Program-made: the position numbers and the translations under genes | Shown: positions 22,631 through 30,855 of the stretch, in pieces | Position numbering within the stretch: position 1 is the first letter of the stretch | How the letters are laid out: the number at the start of each line of letters is the position of its first letter | Assembly (NCBI GenBank): GCA_020633465.1 | Contig: JACKDN010000038.1 | Span: 1 to 64,000 of the forward strand | Length of the DNA stretch: 64,000 nucleotides | DNA from: Myxococcales bacterium | GTDB taxonomy: Bacteria > Myxococcota_A > Bradymonadia > UBA7976 > UBA1532 | Direction: 5' to 3' | Notes under the pieces: generated by a model | What the model was told of the DNA's origin: nothing | What the model saw: only the letters and a program-made list of their open reading frames with translations | The model's database searches: none

Positions 22631-24513
22631 CGGTCGGCTCTCCGGGGCGCGCGCGTCCCGCGGCGCCAGGCGTCCGGGCGCCACACCCAGATGCCGTTGA
22701 TCGTCAAGAGGCCGTTGGCGACGGCCATCAGCAGGTGCACGTGATCGGGCAGCACGCCGGTCAGGGCGTAGGCGGCCCAACTCGCGGCGGCGGCCGGCCA
22801 GAGCCGCCGGTCGATCGTCGCGACGATCAGCGTCAGCGTCAGGCCGGTGACCGCGATGTGCTGGCCCAGCGACACCGACGCCGGCACCCCCAGCGCGCGG
22901 TTGACGAGGTCGTTGACCACCAGCCCGGCCAGGCAGGTGAACATCGCGGCCAGCAGGCGGCGGTTGACCGCCGTGCGCATCATCGACGCGCGCCCCCACC
23001 AGGTGAGCCCCGCGGCCACGGCCAGGAACACCAGGGGGCCGCCGATGGCTGTTCGGTAGGTGGGCGGCCCCTGGTCGATCCACTGGCGGGCGACGGGCGA
23101 GGCGGTCCAGATGCCGCCCATGACCACCATGAAGAAGGTGCGCGTGCGCTGGCCGGTGAGTGGATCGAGATCGGCGCGCAGCCGCTCGAGCGACGCGACC
23201 CGCGCCCGCGCCGCGCGCGCCTCGGCCTCGGCGGCTTCGACCCGCTTGCGCAGGTCCGGCGCGGGGGCGTCCAGCTCGCCGAGCAGCGCGCTGGCCGCCG
23301 CGGCGTCGCCGTGGGCCAGCTCGTGCTCGACCATGGCGCGCACCGCCCAGCGCAGGCCGTCGCGCGCGCGCTGGTTCTCGGGCCAGGCCGCCAGCGCCTG
23401 CCGGAAGCCGAAGCGGCACTCGCCGAACAGCCGATAGCGCGACACGCGGTCGTCCTCGCCCTCGGCCTGCAGCGACGCGGTCAGCTCGGCCAGCCGGCGC
23501 TCGGCCTGCGCGGTCAGCAGCGTCGTCGGGCGGCGGTCGAGGAAGCGCTGCAGCTCGGCCCGCACCTCGGCGGCGCTCGCCGGGCGGTCAGCCGGATCGG
23601 GCGCCATCGCCCGCCGGGCCAGCGCCTCGAGCGCGGGCGGCGCGTCCGCGGGGAACACCGGGGCCGAGCGGTGCACGCTCTGCACGATCTCGTCCAGCGT
23701 CGGCGCGTCGTGCGGCGGCCGATGCGCCAGGACCTCGTACAGCAGCCCGCCCAGCAGGTAGACGTCGGTGCGCTCGCTCAGCCGCGCGCCCTGCTCGAGC
23801 TGCAGCATCTCGGGCGCCATGTAGACCGGCGTGCCGGCCATGTGGACGGCGTCCCGGGCGAGCGGCAGGCGGCCGCTGCCGTCGTCGGCGAGGCTGACCG
23901 CGACGCCCCAGTCCACCAGGTAGGTCTCGCCGTAGGCGCCCACCATCACGTTGGCCGGCTTCAGATCGCGGTGCAGGATGCCGCGGCTGTGCGCGAACTG
24001 AACCGCGGTACAGACCTGCATCAGCGTGCGCAGGTGCCACTCGAGCGGATCGTCGACGCCGAAGCGGGCGCGCACCCCGGCGTCGTCGCCGATGAAGCGG
24101 GCCCAGGGCTCGCCCTCGATGCGCTTGAGCACGATGCGCGGGGCGCCGGTGGCGTCGAGCCCGATGTCGTACACCGGCACGACGTTGGGGTGCTCGAGCG
24201 TGCCGGTCACCCAGGCCTCGCGCAGCAGGCTGTGCGTGCCGTGATCGCCGCGCGCGTCGGGGCGCAGCGTCTTGACCGCCACCTTGCGGCCCAGCGCCAC
24301 CTGCGTGGCCAGCCGCACCTGGCCCATGCCGCCCTCGCCCAGCACCCCCTCGTCGCGCAGGGCCGCGGCGGGATCGCGCTGCAGCTGGCCCAGCAGCGCC
24401 AGCGCGCCGGCGGGCTGGGCCTCGGGGGGCGGCGGCCGCAACGTGGCCCGGGGCCCGTCGACCAGCGTGGTCGGGTCGAGGCGGGGCGGCGGTGCGTCGG
24501 CGGGCTGAGGCAA
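22627..24513 (-). CDS. membrane Ser/Thr protein kinase, PknB-like catalytic domain
   Basis: About 628 residues from TTG 24513; no in-frame ATG or GTG lies nearby, so the start is uncertain. After a Pro-rich leader, the catalytic domain has GEGGMGQVRLA, AVKTL with the ATP Lys, HRDLKPANVMV, and APE in VYMAPEML. The metal-binding motif reads DWG instead of DFG (YLVDWGVA), a variant seen in some active bacterial kinases. A helical segment rich in Glu/Ala/Arg follows (~residues 320-420). The C-terminal ~200 residues hold about five hydrophobic segments (IGGPLVFLAVAAGLTWW, LLAAMFTCLAGLVV, VTGLTLTLIVATI, LMAVANGLLTI), so the kinase is anchored at its C-terminus. It overlaps the aminotransferase gene by 4 bp. 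Confidence 0.88.
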   Translation of the reverse strand: MPQPADAPPPRLDPTTLVDGPRATLRPPPPEAQPAGALALLGQLQRDPAAALRDEGVLGEGGMGQVRLATQVALGRKVAVKTLRPDARGDHGTHSLLREAWVTGTLEHPNVVPVYDIGLDATGAPRIVLKRIEGEPWARFIGDDAGVRARFGVDDPLEWHLRTLMQVCTAVQFAHSRGILHRDLKPANVMVGAYGETYLVDWGVAVSLADDGSGRLPLARDAVHMAGTPVYMAPEMLQLEQGARLSERTDVYLLGGLLYEVLAHRPPHDAPTLDEIVQSVHRSAPVFPADAPPALEALARRAMAPDPADRPASAAEVRAELQRFLDRRPTTLLTAQAERRLAELTASLQAEGEDDRVSRYRLFGECRFGFRQALAAWPENQRARDGLRWAVRAMVEHELAHGDAAAASALLGELDAPAPDLRKRVEAAEAEARAARARVASLERLRADLDPLTGQRTRTFFMVVMGGIWTASPVARQWIDQGPPTYRTAIGGPLVFLAVAAGLTWWGRASMMRTAVNRRLLAAMFTCLAGLVVNDLVNRALGVPASVSLGQHIAVTGLTLTLIVATIDRRLWPAAAASWAAYALTGVLPDHVHLLMAVANGLLTINGIWVWRPDAWRRGTRAPRRADR

Positions 24514-24589
24514 GGCGCATCTCGAGGGGGTTGCGGGCGGAGGGTAGCCGACCGGCGGCCGCGCCTCAACGCCCGGGCGCGCGCGATGG

Positions 24590-24618
24590 TTGACAGTCGC
24601 TCGTCGCTGCGGTGTGTT
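24590..24618 (+). promoter_or_regulatory. possible promoter of the YyaL-type gene
   Basis: TTGACA (24590-24595), a 17-base spacer and TGTGTT (24613-24618) lie 18 bases before the ATG at 24637, in the 123-bp gap between divergent genes. The -35 is perfect; the -10 is poor. Confidence 0.35.
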
Positions 24619-24636
24619 GAGCGCGGGGGGGGAGTC

Positions 24637-26940
24637 ATGGGTGCGGACAGATGGGAGGCCGGGAGGCCGCGGGTGGGGTGGTGGGCCCTGGCGCTGGTGG
24701 TGGGCTGCGCGCCGGGCGCGGGGCCGCCCCGCGCGCCGGACGCGGGAGCCGGGACCGCGACCCTGGACGGTGGCCCGCCGGCCGACGCGTCCTCGCCGGG
24801 GGGCGCGGCGCGGGATCCGGCGCTCGAGGCGCGGCTGTGGGCTGCCTACCGCGCCGCGCCGTCGGGCGCGGCCTCCGGCCCGCGGCACCGTCGACCGGAT
24901 GGCCGCCCCCTGCACATCAACCGGCTGGTGCTCGAGGCCAGCCCGTACCTGCGCCAGCACGCGCACGATCCGGTCGACTGGTTCCCCTGGGGCGACGAGG
25001 CCTTCGAGCGCGCGCGGCGCCTCGACCGGCCCCTCCTGCTCAGCGTGGGCTACGCGACCTGCCACTGGTGCCACGTGATGGCCCGGGAGTCCTTCGAGGA
25101 CCCCGAGATCGCGGCCTACATCAACGCGCACTTCGTGCCGGTGAAGGTCGACCGCGAGACGCGGCCCGACGTCGACGCCGTGTACCTGCGGGCGGTCCGC
25201 CTGCTGTCGAGCGGCTCCGGCTGGCCGATGACGGCGGTGCTCACCCCCGACGGACAGCCCTTCTTCGCCGGCACCTACCTGCCGCCCCGCGACGGGGCGC
25301 GGGGGGCGCGCAAGGGCCTCTCGACCGTGCTGCGCGAGCTGAGCGCCGCCTACCGCGACGACCGGGCGCGGGTGCTCGAGCGCGCCGCGCTGATCAGCCG
25401 GCGGCTGCGCGCCGACGCCGCGCCCCGACCGCCGGCCGCGGTGCCCGACGTGGGCGCGCTGCGGGCGACCTACCGCCGCCTGGTGCGCACCTTCGACGCC
25501 GCGTCCGGCGGCTTCGGGCGGGGGGCGAAGTTCCCCCGCGCGGCCACGCTGGGCTTCCTGCTGCGGTACGCGCGGCGGGCACCGGACAGCGAGGCGCGTG
25601 CCATCGTGGAGTCGACGCTGAGCCGCATGGCGCAGGGCGGGCTGCGCGATCACCTCGGCGGGGGCTTCCACCGCTACACGACCGACCCGCGGTGGCGTGA
25701 GCCCCACTTCGAGAAGATGCTGGCCGATCAGGCGCTGCTGGCCGCCCTGTACCTCGAGGCGTCGCAGGCCACCGGCCGGGCGGACTTCGTCGCGATCGCC
25801 CGCGAGACGCTGGCGGCCATGCTGCGCGACTTCGCGTTGCCCGACGGCGGCTTCGCGTCGGCGCTGGACGCCGAGAGCCTGCGCGCGGACGGCAGCGCGG
25901 GCGAGGGCCTCTTCTACACCTGGACCCGGGGCGAGCTGGAGGCCGCGCTGGGGCCGGACGCCGCGGCCTTCGCGGAGGCCTATCGGGTGGCGCGGCGGGG
26001 CACGGTCGAGGGGCGCTCGGTCCTCCGCCGGCCGCTCGACGCGCCCGATCTGACCAACGCGGCCTTCGCCGACGCGCGGCGGCGGCTGCGGGCCGCGCGC
26101 GAGGCGCGGCGCCCGCCGCGGATCGACGCGAAGGTGGTCGTGGCCGCGAACGGCCTCGCGCTGAGCGCGCTGGCCCGGGCCTCGCTGGCGCTGGACGACG
26201 CCGCGCTGCGGGCGCGCGCCGAAGCGCTGGGCGCCTACCTGCTCGATCACGCGCGCCGGCCGGACGGCCGCGTGGGCCGGCTGGTGCGCGAGGGCGCGCC
26301 GCTGGGGCCGGGCTTCCTCGAAGATCACGCTTTCGTCGTGCAGGGGCTGCTGGATCTGTTCGAGGCCACGGGGGCCCTGCGCTGGCAGACCGCGGCGCGC
26401 GCGCTGCAGGCCGCCCAGGACGCGCACTTCGCCGCCCCCGAGGGGGGCTACTTCCACACGGCCGACGATCACGAGGCGCTGCTCTTGCGGGGCCGGCCCG
26501 TCGAGGACGGCGCCGAGCCCTCGGGCAACGCGGTGAGCGCGCTGAACCTGCTGCGGCTGGCCGAGCTGACCGACGACGAGGACGCCCGGGCGCGCGCACA
26601 CGCCCTGTTCGCCGCCTTCGCCGCCCCGACCGGCGCAGGGGCGCCCGGCCTCGAGGGGCTGGTCGGTGCGCTGGACTTCGCGCTCGAGCCCGCGCGGCAG
26701 GTGGTCGTGGTCGGTCCGGGGCCGGAGGCGCTGATGGCGGTCGTGCGCCGCGCCTTCCTGCCCAACCGGGCCCTGGTGGTGGTGGGGGCGCCGGCCGACC
26801 ACCCGCTGGCGGCCGACAAGGTCGCCCGCGAGGGGCGGGCGACGGCCTACGTGTGTCGGCGGGGGCGCTGCGAGCGGCCGACGACCGATCCCGCCGAGCT
26901 CGAGCGGCAGCTCGCGGCCGCGCCGCCGTCGGTCGACTGA
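24637..26940 (+). CDS. YyaL/SSP411-type thioredoxin-domain lipoprotein
   Basis: ATG 24637 after GGGGGGGAG; 767 residues. The N-terminus is a lipoprotein signal (WWALALVVGC) with an Ala/Gly/Pro/Asp linker. The rest matches the DUF255/YyaL family from end to end. The thioredoxin-like domain has the hallmark NRLVLEASPYLRQHAHDPVDW, YATCHWCHVMARESF and VKVDRETRPDVD. A (alpha/alpha)6 toroid of the N-acylglucosamine-2-epimerase type follows (GGFGRGAKFPRAATL, GGLRDHLGGGFHRYTTD, PHFEKMLADQALL, SALDAES, FLEDHAFV). The CHWCH motif is intact. The biochemical role of the family is not established. Most homologues are cytoplasmic, so a lipid-anchored version is noteworthy. The gene converges on the next lipoprotein gene with 19 bp between stops. 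Confidence 0.92.
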   Translation: MGADRWEAGRPRVGWWALALVVGCAPGAGPPRAPDAGAGTATLDGGPPADASSPGGAARDPALEARLWAAYRAAPSGAASGPRHRRPDGRPLHINRLVLEASPYLRQHAHDPVDWFPWGDEAFERARRLDRPLLLSVGYATCHWCHVMARESFEDPEIAAYINAHFVPVKVDRETRPDVDAVYLRAVRLLSSGSGWPMTAVLTPDGQPFFAGTYLPPRDGARGARKGLSTVLRELSAAYRDDRARVLERAALISRRLRADAAPRPPAAVPDVGALRATYRRLVRTFDAASGGFGRGAKFPRAATLGFLLRYARRAPDSEARAIVESTLSRMAQGGLRDHLGGGFHRYTTDPRWREPHFEKMLADQALLAALYLEASQATGRADFVAIARETLAAMLRDFALPDGGFASALDAESLRADGSAGEGLFYTWTRGELEAALGPDAAAFAEAYRVARRGTVEGRSVLRRPLDAPDLTNAAFADARRRLRAAREARRPPRIDAKVVVAANGLALSALARASLALDDAALRARAEALGAYLLDHARRPDGRVGRLVREGAPLGPGFLEDHAFVVQGLLDLFEATGALRWQTAARALQAAQDAHFAAPEGGYFHTADDHEALLLRGRPVEDGAEPSGNAVSALNLLRLAELTDDEDARARAHALFAAFAAPTGAGAPGLEGLVGALDFALEPARQVVVVGPGPEALMAVVRRAFLPNRALVVVGAPADHPLAADKVAREGRATAYVCRRGRCERPTTDPAELERQLAAAPPSVD

Positions 26941-26970
26941 GCCGAGACGGACGAGCGCGTCAGTCGACCG
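26930..26970. terminator. inverted repeat containing both convergent stop codons
   Basis: CGGTCGACTGA (26930-26940) and its exact complement TCAGTCGACCG (26960-26970) are separated by 19 bases. Each arm encodes the last Val-Asp and stop of one gene. No T-run follows, so a bidirectional factor-independent terminator is only possible. Confidence 0.4.
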
Positions 26971-29416
26971 CGCGGCTGAACGCGTCGACGAAGCGGTCGA
27001 AGTCGGGCAGATCGCCGGGCCCACCCAGGCCCACCAGCGCGTCGAAGGTGGCGCCGGCGCGCAGGCGGAAGGCCTCGAAGCGGGCGCGGCCGCCCGCGGC
27101 GAGATCGGCGATGCCCTCGCCGGGGAAGGGCAGGACCACCTCGTCGGCGTCCGGCCCCAGGTACACCAGCCAGCGGCCGCCGGCGCCCTCGATGACCGCG
27201 CGGTACAGCTCGGCGCCCTCGGCGTCGCCCACGCGCAGGGTGCGCAGCTGGACGTCCCACTCGAAGCCGGCGGGCGTCGGCAGGAAGCCACCCGCGAAGG
27301 CGGCGTCGGCGGGCACGCTGTCGCCGAAGCGGGCGAAGAGCACCGAGAGATCGTCGGGCAGGCTGAAGCCGCCGCCGCCGCCGAAGTCGGCGGCCAGGGC
27401 CATCAGCGTGCGCTCGCCGCCCTGCAGGCCGCCGTAGGGCGGGGCCATGCGCATCGGGATGGTCGACGCCGCGTCGGCGGCCGACAGGCCGAGGGGCACG
27501 AAGCCCACCTCGTCGACCTCGACGCCAGCGAACACGATGGCGATCTGACCGTCGGCCAGCGCCGGCACCTCGACCGCGACGCGCAGGCGCTGGTCCTGGG
27601 CGGGGGCGACGTTCAGCACCGGGAAGCGCTCGTAGTCGGGCACGCGCTCGGCGGTGTCGCCGTCGTTGTCGACGTCGGTGTCGTCGACGCGGGTGGGCAG
27701 CGCCACCAGGTCGTCGGCCACGCGCAGGCCGTGCTGGAAGCGGTCGAAGAAGGGCAGCAGCGTGGTCAGCACCTGGCCGGCGTCGAAGCCGCCGCCGCCG
27801 CCGCCGACCAGGCCGAGCAGGGCGTTGACGTCGATGCGGCCGGCGAAGCTCCAGGCCAGGCGGAAGCCGGCGCCGGACAGCGCGCGGTAGTCGTCCTTCA
27901 GGTTCACCCGGCCGATGATCGGCAGCTCGGCCGACAGCACCAGGCCGCCGGGCAGGGGCAGGTCGAAGCTGACCGGGCCGGCGTTGACCGGCACGTTGAA
28001 CAGCTGGCCCAGCAGCACCCCGAAGTTCACGTGCGTCAGGCCGCCGCTGATCGAGGCGCCGGCGAGGCCCAGGTCGACGCCGCCCTCGGTGGTGACGCGG
28101 GCGAAGTCGACCTCGCCGGTGAAGCCGGCCACCAGCGCGTCGTCGCTGCGCGGCGGCAGCGCGACGTGCAGGTCGTCGCCCGCCACGCCCACCAGGGTGA
28201 CGTAGTCGTGATCGGCGGCGAACACGCTGAGCACGTCGGCGGCCGCGTCGAAGGTGGCGATGCCCTCGGCGTCGGTGGTCGCCTCGGCGGCATCGGCGCG
28301 CACCGCGGCGCCCTCGAGGGGCGCGCCGGTGGCGGCGTCGGTCACCCGCACGCGGACGCCCTGCTCGGGCGGCGCCGAGTCGACGACGCGCAGGCCCACC
28401 GGCTCGCTCCAGATGACCTCGCCGTCGACCTCGAAGCCGGCGCGCACGCTGGCCTCGCCGAGCTGGGGCCCGGCGGTGAGGGTCGCGCCCTCGAACCCGC
28501 CCCCGGCCTCGGGCTCGACCGCCCAGACGAAGCCCCGCGTGGCGACGATGTCGCCGCGCAGGTCGAGCGCGACCGCCCGGTAGATCACCTGCTGGCCCAC
28601 GACCACCGTGCGCGGGCGGGTGAGCACGATCACCTCGGCGACGTCGGGCATCGCCGGCTCGACGCAGGCGCCGCCGTCGCACACGAAGCCGGCGTCGCAG
28701 TCGGCGTCGCCGCGGCACACGAAGGGCACGCACACGCCGCCCACGCAGTCCTCGGCGTCGCCGCAGTCGTCGCGCGCCTCGCACGCGGGTCGCTCGCGGC
28801 ACAGACCGTCCTGGCAGATCTCACCGGCCGCGCAGTTGCGGTCGCCGGCGCAGGGGGGCAGGGGCTCGCAGTTGCCCTCGACGCAGCGGAAGTCCTCTGC
28901 GCAGGCGGCGTCGTCGTCGCAGGGCATCGCCTCGACGCAGCTGCCACCACGGCACAGATTGCCCTCGGCGCACTCGGCGTCCTCGGCGCACTCCGGCGGC
29001 ACGCAGATGTTGTTCTCGCACACGCCGCCGCGGAAGCAGGTGTTGGGGCCGAGGCAGCGATCGACGCAGGCGCCCTCGTAGCAGGCCTGCAGCATGCCCC
29101 CGCCGCAGTCCCCGTCGCCGGTGCACTCGGGCTGGCTGCACACGCCCTCGTCCAGGCAGGTGGCCCCCGCGGGGCAGTCGTCGTCGCCCTCGCACGGCGT
29201 GGGCGGCGCCGCGTCCGGCTCGGCGCCGGCGTCGATCATCGGGCCGGGGGGCGGCTCGGCGTCGACCGCCGCGTCGGGCGGCGCGCCGTCGACCAGCGCG
29301 TCCGCCGAGCCGGGCGCCGCGTCGGCCTCGCGCTCGTTCGACGGGGTCGAGTCCTCGATGCAGGCGGTCAGGGCCAACAGCGCCAGGGGCGCCAGGGCGA
29401 TCAGGCGGAGGCGCAT
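26960..29416 (-). CDS. large Cys-rich repeat lipoprotein
   Basis: ATG 29416, five bases after GAGGAG; 818 residues. The signal peptide LIALAPLALLALTAC ends in a lipobox (LTAC), followed by a long Asp/Ala/Pro linker (~residues 20-75). Residues ~75-270 are a run of about ten short Cys-rich repeats of the type CxxDxDCxxGxxCxxGxC, probably disulfide-bonded. An Ig-like or bacterial-Ig segment (VIVLTRPRTVVVGQQVIYRA) comes next, then a carboxypeptidase-regulatory-like domain (ATGAPLEGAAVRADAAEATT). A ~400-residue C-terminal region is unrecognised; it is rich in Gly and beta-strand patterns and includes a glycine run near residue 545. It is probably surface-exposed or periplasmic. No enzyme motif was seen. 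Confidence 0.75.
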   Translation of the reverse strand: MRLRLIALAPLALLALTACIEDSTPSNEREADAAPGSADALVDGAPPDAAVDAEPPPGPMIDAGAEPDAAPPTPCEGDDDCPAGATCLDEGVCSQPECTGDGDCGGGMLQACYEGACVDRCLGPNTCFRGGVCENNICVPPECAEDAECAEGNLCRGGSCVEAMPCDDDAACAEDFRCVEGNCEPLPPCAGDRNCAAGEICQDGLCRERPACEARDDCGDAEDCVGGVCVPFVCRGDADCDAGFVCDGGACVEPAMPDVAEVIVLTRPRTVVVGQQVIYRAVALDLRGDIVATRGFVWAVEPEAGGGFEGATLTAGPQLGEASVRAGFEVDGEVIWSEPVGLRVVDSAPPEQGVRVRVTDAATGAPLEGAAVRADAAEATTDAEGIATFDAAADVLSVFAADHDYVTLVGVAGDDLHVALPPRSDDALVAGFTGEVDFARVTTEGGVDLGLAGASISGGLTHVNFGVLLGQLFNVPVNAGPVSFDLPLPGGLVLSAELPIIGRVNLKDDYRALSGAGFRLAWSFAGRIDVNALLGLVGGGGGGFDAGQVLTTLLPFFDRFQHGLRVADDLVALPTRVDDTDVDNDGDTAERVPDYERFPVLNVAPAQDQRLRVAVEVPALADGQIAIVFAGVEVDEVGFVPLGLSAADAASTIPMRMAPPYGGLQGGERTLMALAADFGGGGGFSLPDDLSVLFARFGDSVPADAAFAGGFLPTPAGFEWDVQLRTLRVGDAEGAELYRAVIEGAGGRWLVYLGPDADEVVLPFPGEGIADLAAGGRARFEAFRLRAGATFDALVGLGGPGDLPDFDRFVDAFSRAVD

Positions 29417-29460
29417 CCTCACTCCTCGGTCGGTGGTGCCGCCTTATACCGCAGGACCCC

Positions 29461-29775
29461 CACTCGAGGCAGGCCCCTCCAACCCACCCCCACCCCCAAT
29501 CGAGCCCCCGTGCCCCTGCCCGTGCCCGTGCCCGTGCCCGAATCAACCGTGCACCAGCCGCCAACCCGCGCGCACCCCTCGCCGAAGAGCCCCTTGCCCT
29601 TGCCCTTGCCCTTGACCTTGACCTTGACCTTGACCTTCCCCAACCAACCGAGCGCCAGCCGCCAACCCGCGCACCCCCTCACCCAGAAGCCCCTTGACCT
29701 TGACCTTGACCTCGACCTCGACCTTGACCTTCCCCAATCAACCGAGCCCCAGCCACCAACCCGCGCCCACCCCGC
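29461..29775. repeat. intergenic hexanucleotide tracts in ~95-bp tandem units
   Basis: Between two minus-strand genes, the plus strand shows runs of GCCCGT (from ~29517), CCCTTG then ACCTTG (~29591-29638) and CCTTGA/CCTCGA (~29693-29734). They are separated by a conserved block containing CAACCGxGCxCCAGCCxCCAA. The block starts at about 29544, 29645 and 29739, giving unit sizes of 101 and 94 bp. Frames through it are open but encode only simple dipeptide repeats and lack ribosome sites. It occupies almost the whole 375-bp gap, and no gene is supported there. Confidence 0.8.
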
Positions 29776-29791
29776 ACTCGCGAACCCCCCC

Positions 29792-30832
29792 TCACTCCGC
29801 CAGCCGCGTCCTCATCCCCACGCCCACCGAGAAGCCCTGAATCGCCGCCGTGTTCCGCCCGAACAACGTCCGGCTGTACGACAGGTTGATCTCCACCCCC
29901 GGCGCCACCCGCACGATCGCCCCCGGCGCGATCCGCACCCGGTCGTGCTCCAACCGCACCTCGCGCAGGTCGAGGTTGTTCGTCCCGCCGTACTCGACCG
30001 CCGGCAGCTCGGGATCCTGGGCCGCCACGCTGATGCCGATCACCTTCCCGTCGGTCACCGCGTACTCGCCGTCGACGCCCGCGTAGAGCACCACGTGGCC
30101 GCCGACGAGCTGGCCCACCTTCAGGCCGCCGCGGATCTCGTCGCCCGCGCCGCCCAGACGGACGGCGTAGCCGGTGTCGAGGCGCACGAAGGTGCCCTGG
30201 CGGCCGGCCCAGCCGAGCAGGAAGCCGGGCACCACGTCGAACTGCCCGTCGCCCAGCGTGACGTCGTCCTGCACGTTGTCGGGGGTGACGAAGCGGCCGA
30301 CGTCGGCCAGGAAGGCCGCGCTGCTGGCCGGCCGCTCGCCGAAGGTGCCGGCGGGCGGCTCGTAGCCGGTGGGCGACTTCAGCCCCAGCTCGAAGGCGCC
30401 GACCACCGGCCCGCGGAACAGCTGGTAGCGGGCGCTGACCCGCAGATCACCCAACCCGGTGACGCTGCGCGACAGGTCGATCACGTTCTCCTGGTAGTAG
30501 TCGAAGGGCGACGCCGCGTCGGCGGGCGCGGGCAGCAGCACCACGGGATCCGACGTGTAGGCCACCTGCTTCACCGGCAGGGCGATCTCGAGCTCGAAGC
30601 GATCGGTCAGGCCGAAGCGGGCCGCCGCGGTGTAGGTGGCCGCGCGGTAGCGGCCCTCGAGCGGGAAGGCCCGCGCGCCGCCGTCGTCGAGGTACTCCTC
30701 GTCGGCGACCTCGAAGTCGAAGGTGCCGACGAACGCGGCCTCGCCCGCGGGCAAGGTCCAGGGCGAGGCGCTGGCGCCCCCGGCGACCGACAGCGTCAGC
30801 GCGGCGAGGGCGAGGGGCGGCAACGAGCGCAT
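29792..30832 (-). CDS. outer-membrane beta-barrel protein
   Basis: ATG 30832 with AGGAG four bases upstream; 346 residues. A signal peptide (LALAALTLSVAGGASA) is cleaved before SPWTLPAGEAAFVG. The mature protein is an alternation of amphipathic strands (YTAAARFGLTDRFELEIALP, GDLRVSARYQLFRG, GAFELGLKSPTGY, GTFVRLDTGYAVRLG, VVLYAGVDGEYAV, INLSYSRTLFGRNTA) and ends in an aromatic-poor strand, GVGMRTRLAE. This fits a transporter-like or structural barrel of the MetA/DUF3187 type; no specific substrate is indicated. It is followed by the hexanucleotide tract and then the Cys-rich lipoprotein, in the same direction. Confidence 0.75.
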   Translation of the reverse strand: MRSLPPLALAALTLSVAGGASASPWTLPAGEAAFVGTFDFEVADEEYLDDGGARAFPLEGRYRAATYTAAARFGLTDRFELEIALPVKQVAYTSDPVVLLPAPADAASPFDYYQENVIDLSRSVTGLGDLRVSARYQLFRGPVVGAFELGLKSPTGYEPPAGTFGERPASSAAFLADVGRFVTPDNVQDDVTLGDGQFDVVPGFLLGWAGRQGTFVRLDTGYAVRLGGAGDEIRGGLKVGQLVGGHVVLYAGVDGEYAVTDGKVIGISVAAQDPELPAVEYGGTNNLDLREVRLEHDRVRIAPGAIVRVAPGVEINLSYSRTLFGRNTAAIQGFSVGVGMRTRLAE

Positions 30833-30855
30833 GGGACTCCTGGCAGCGGGGGCGG

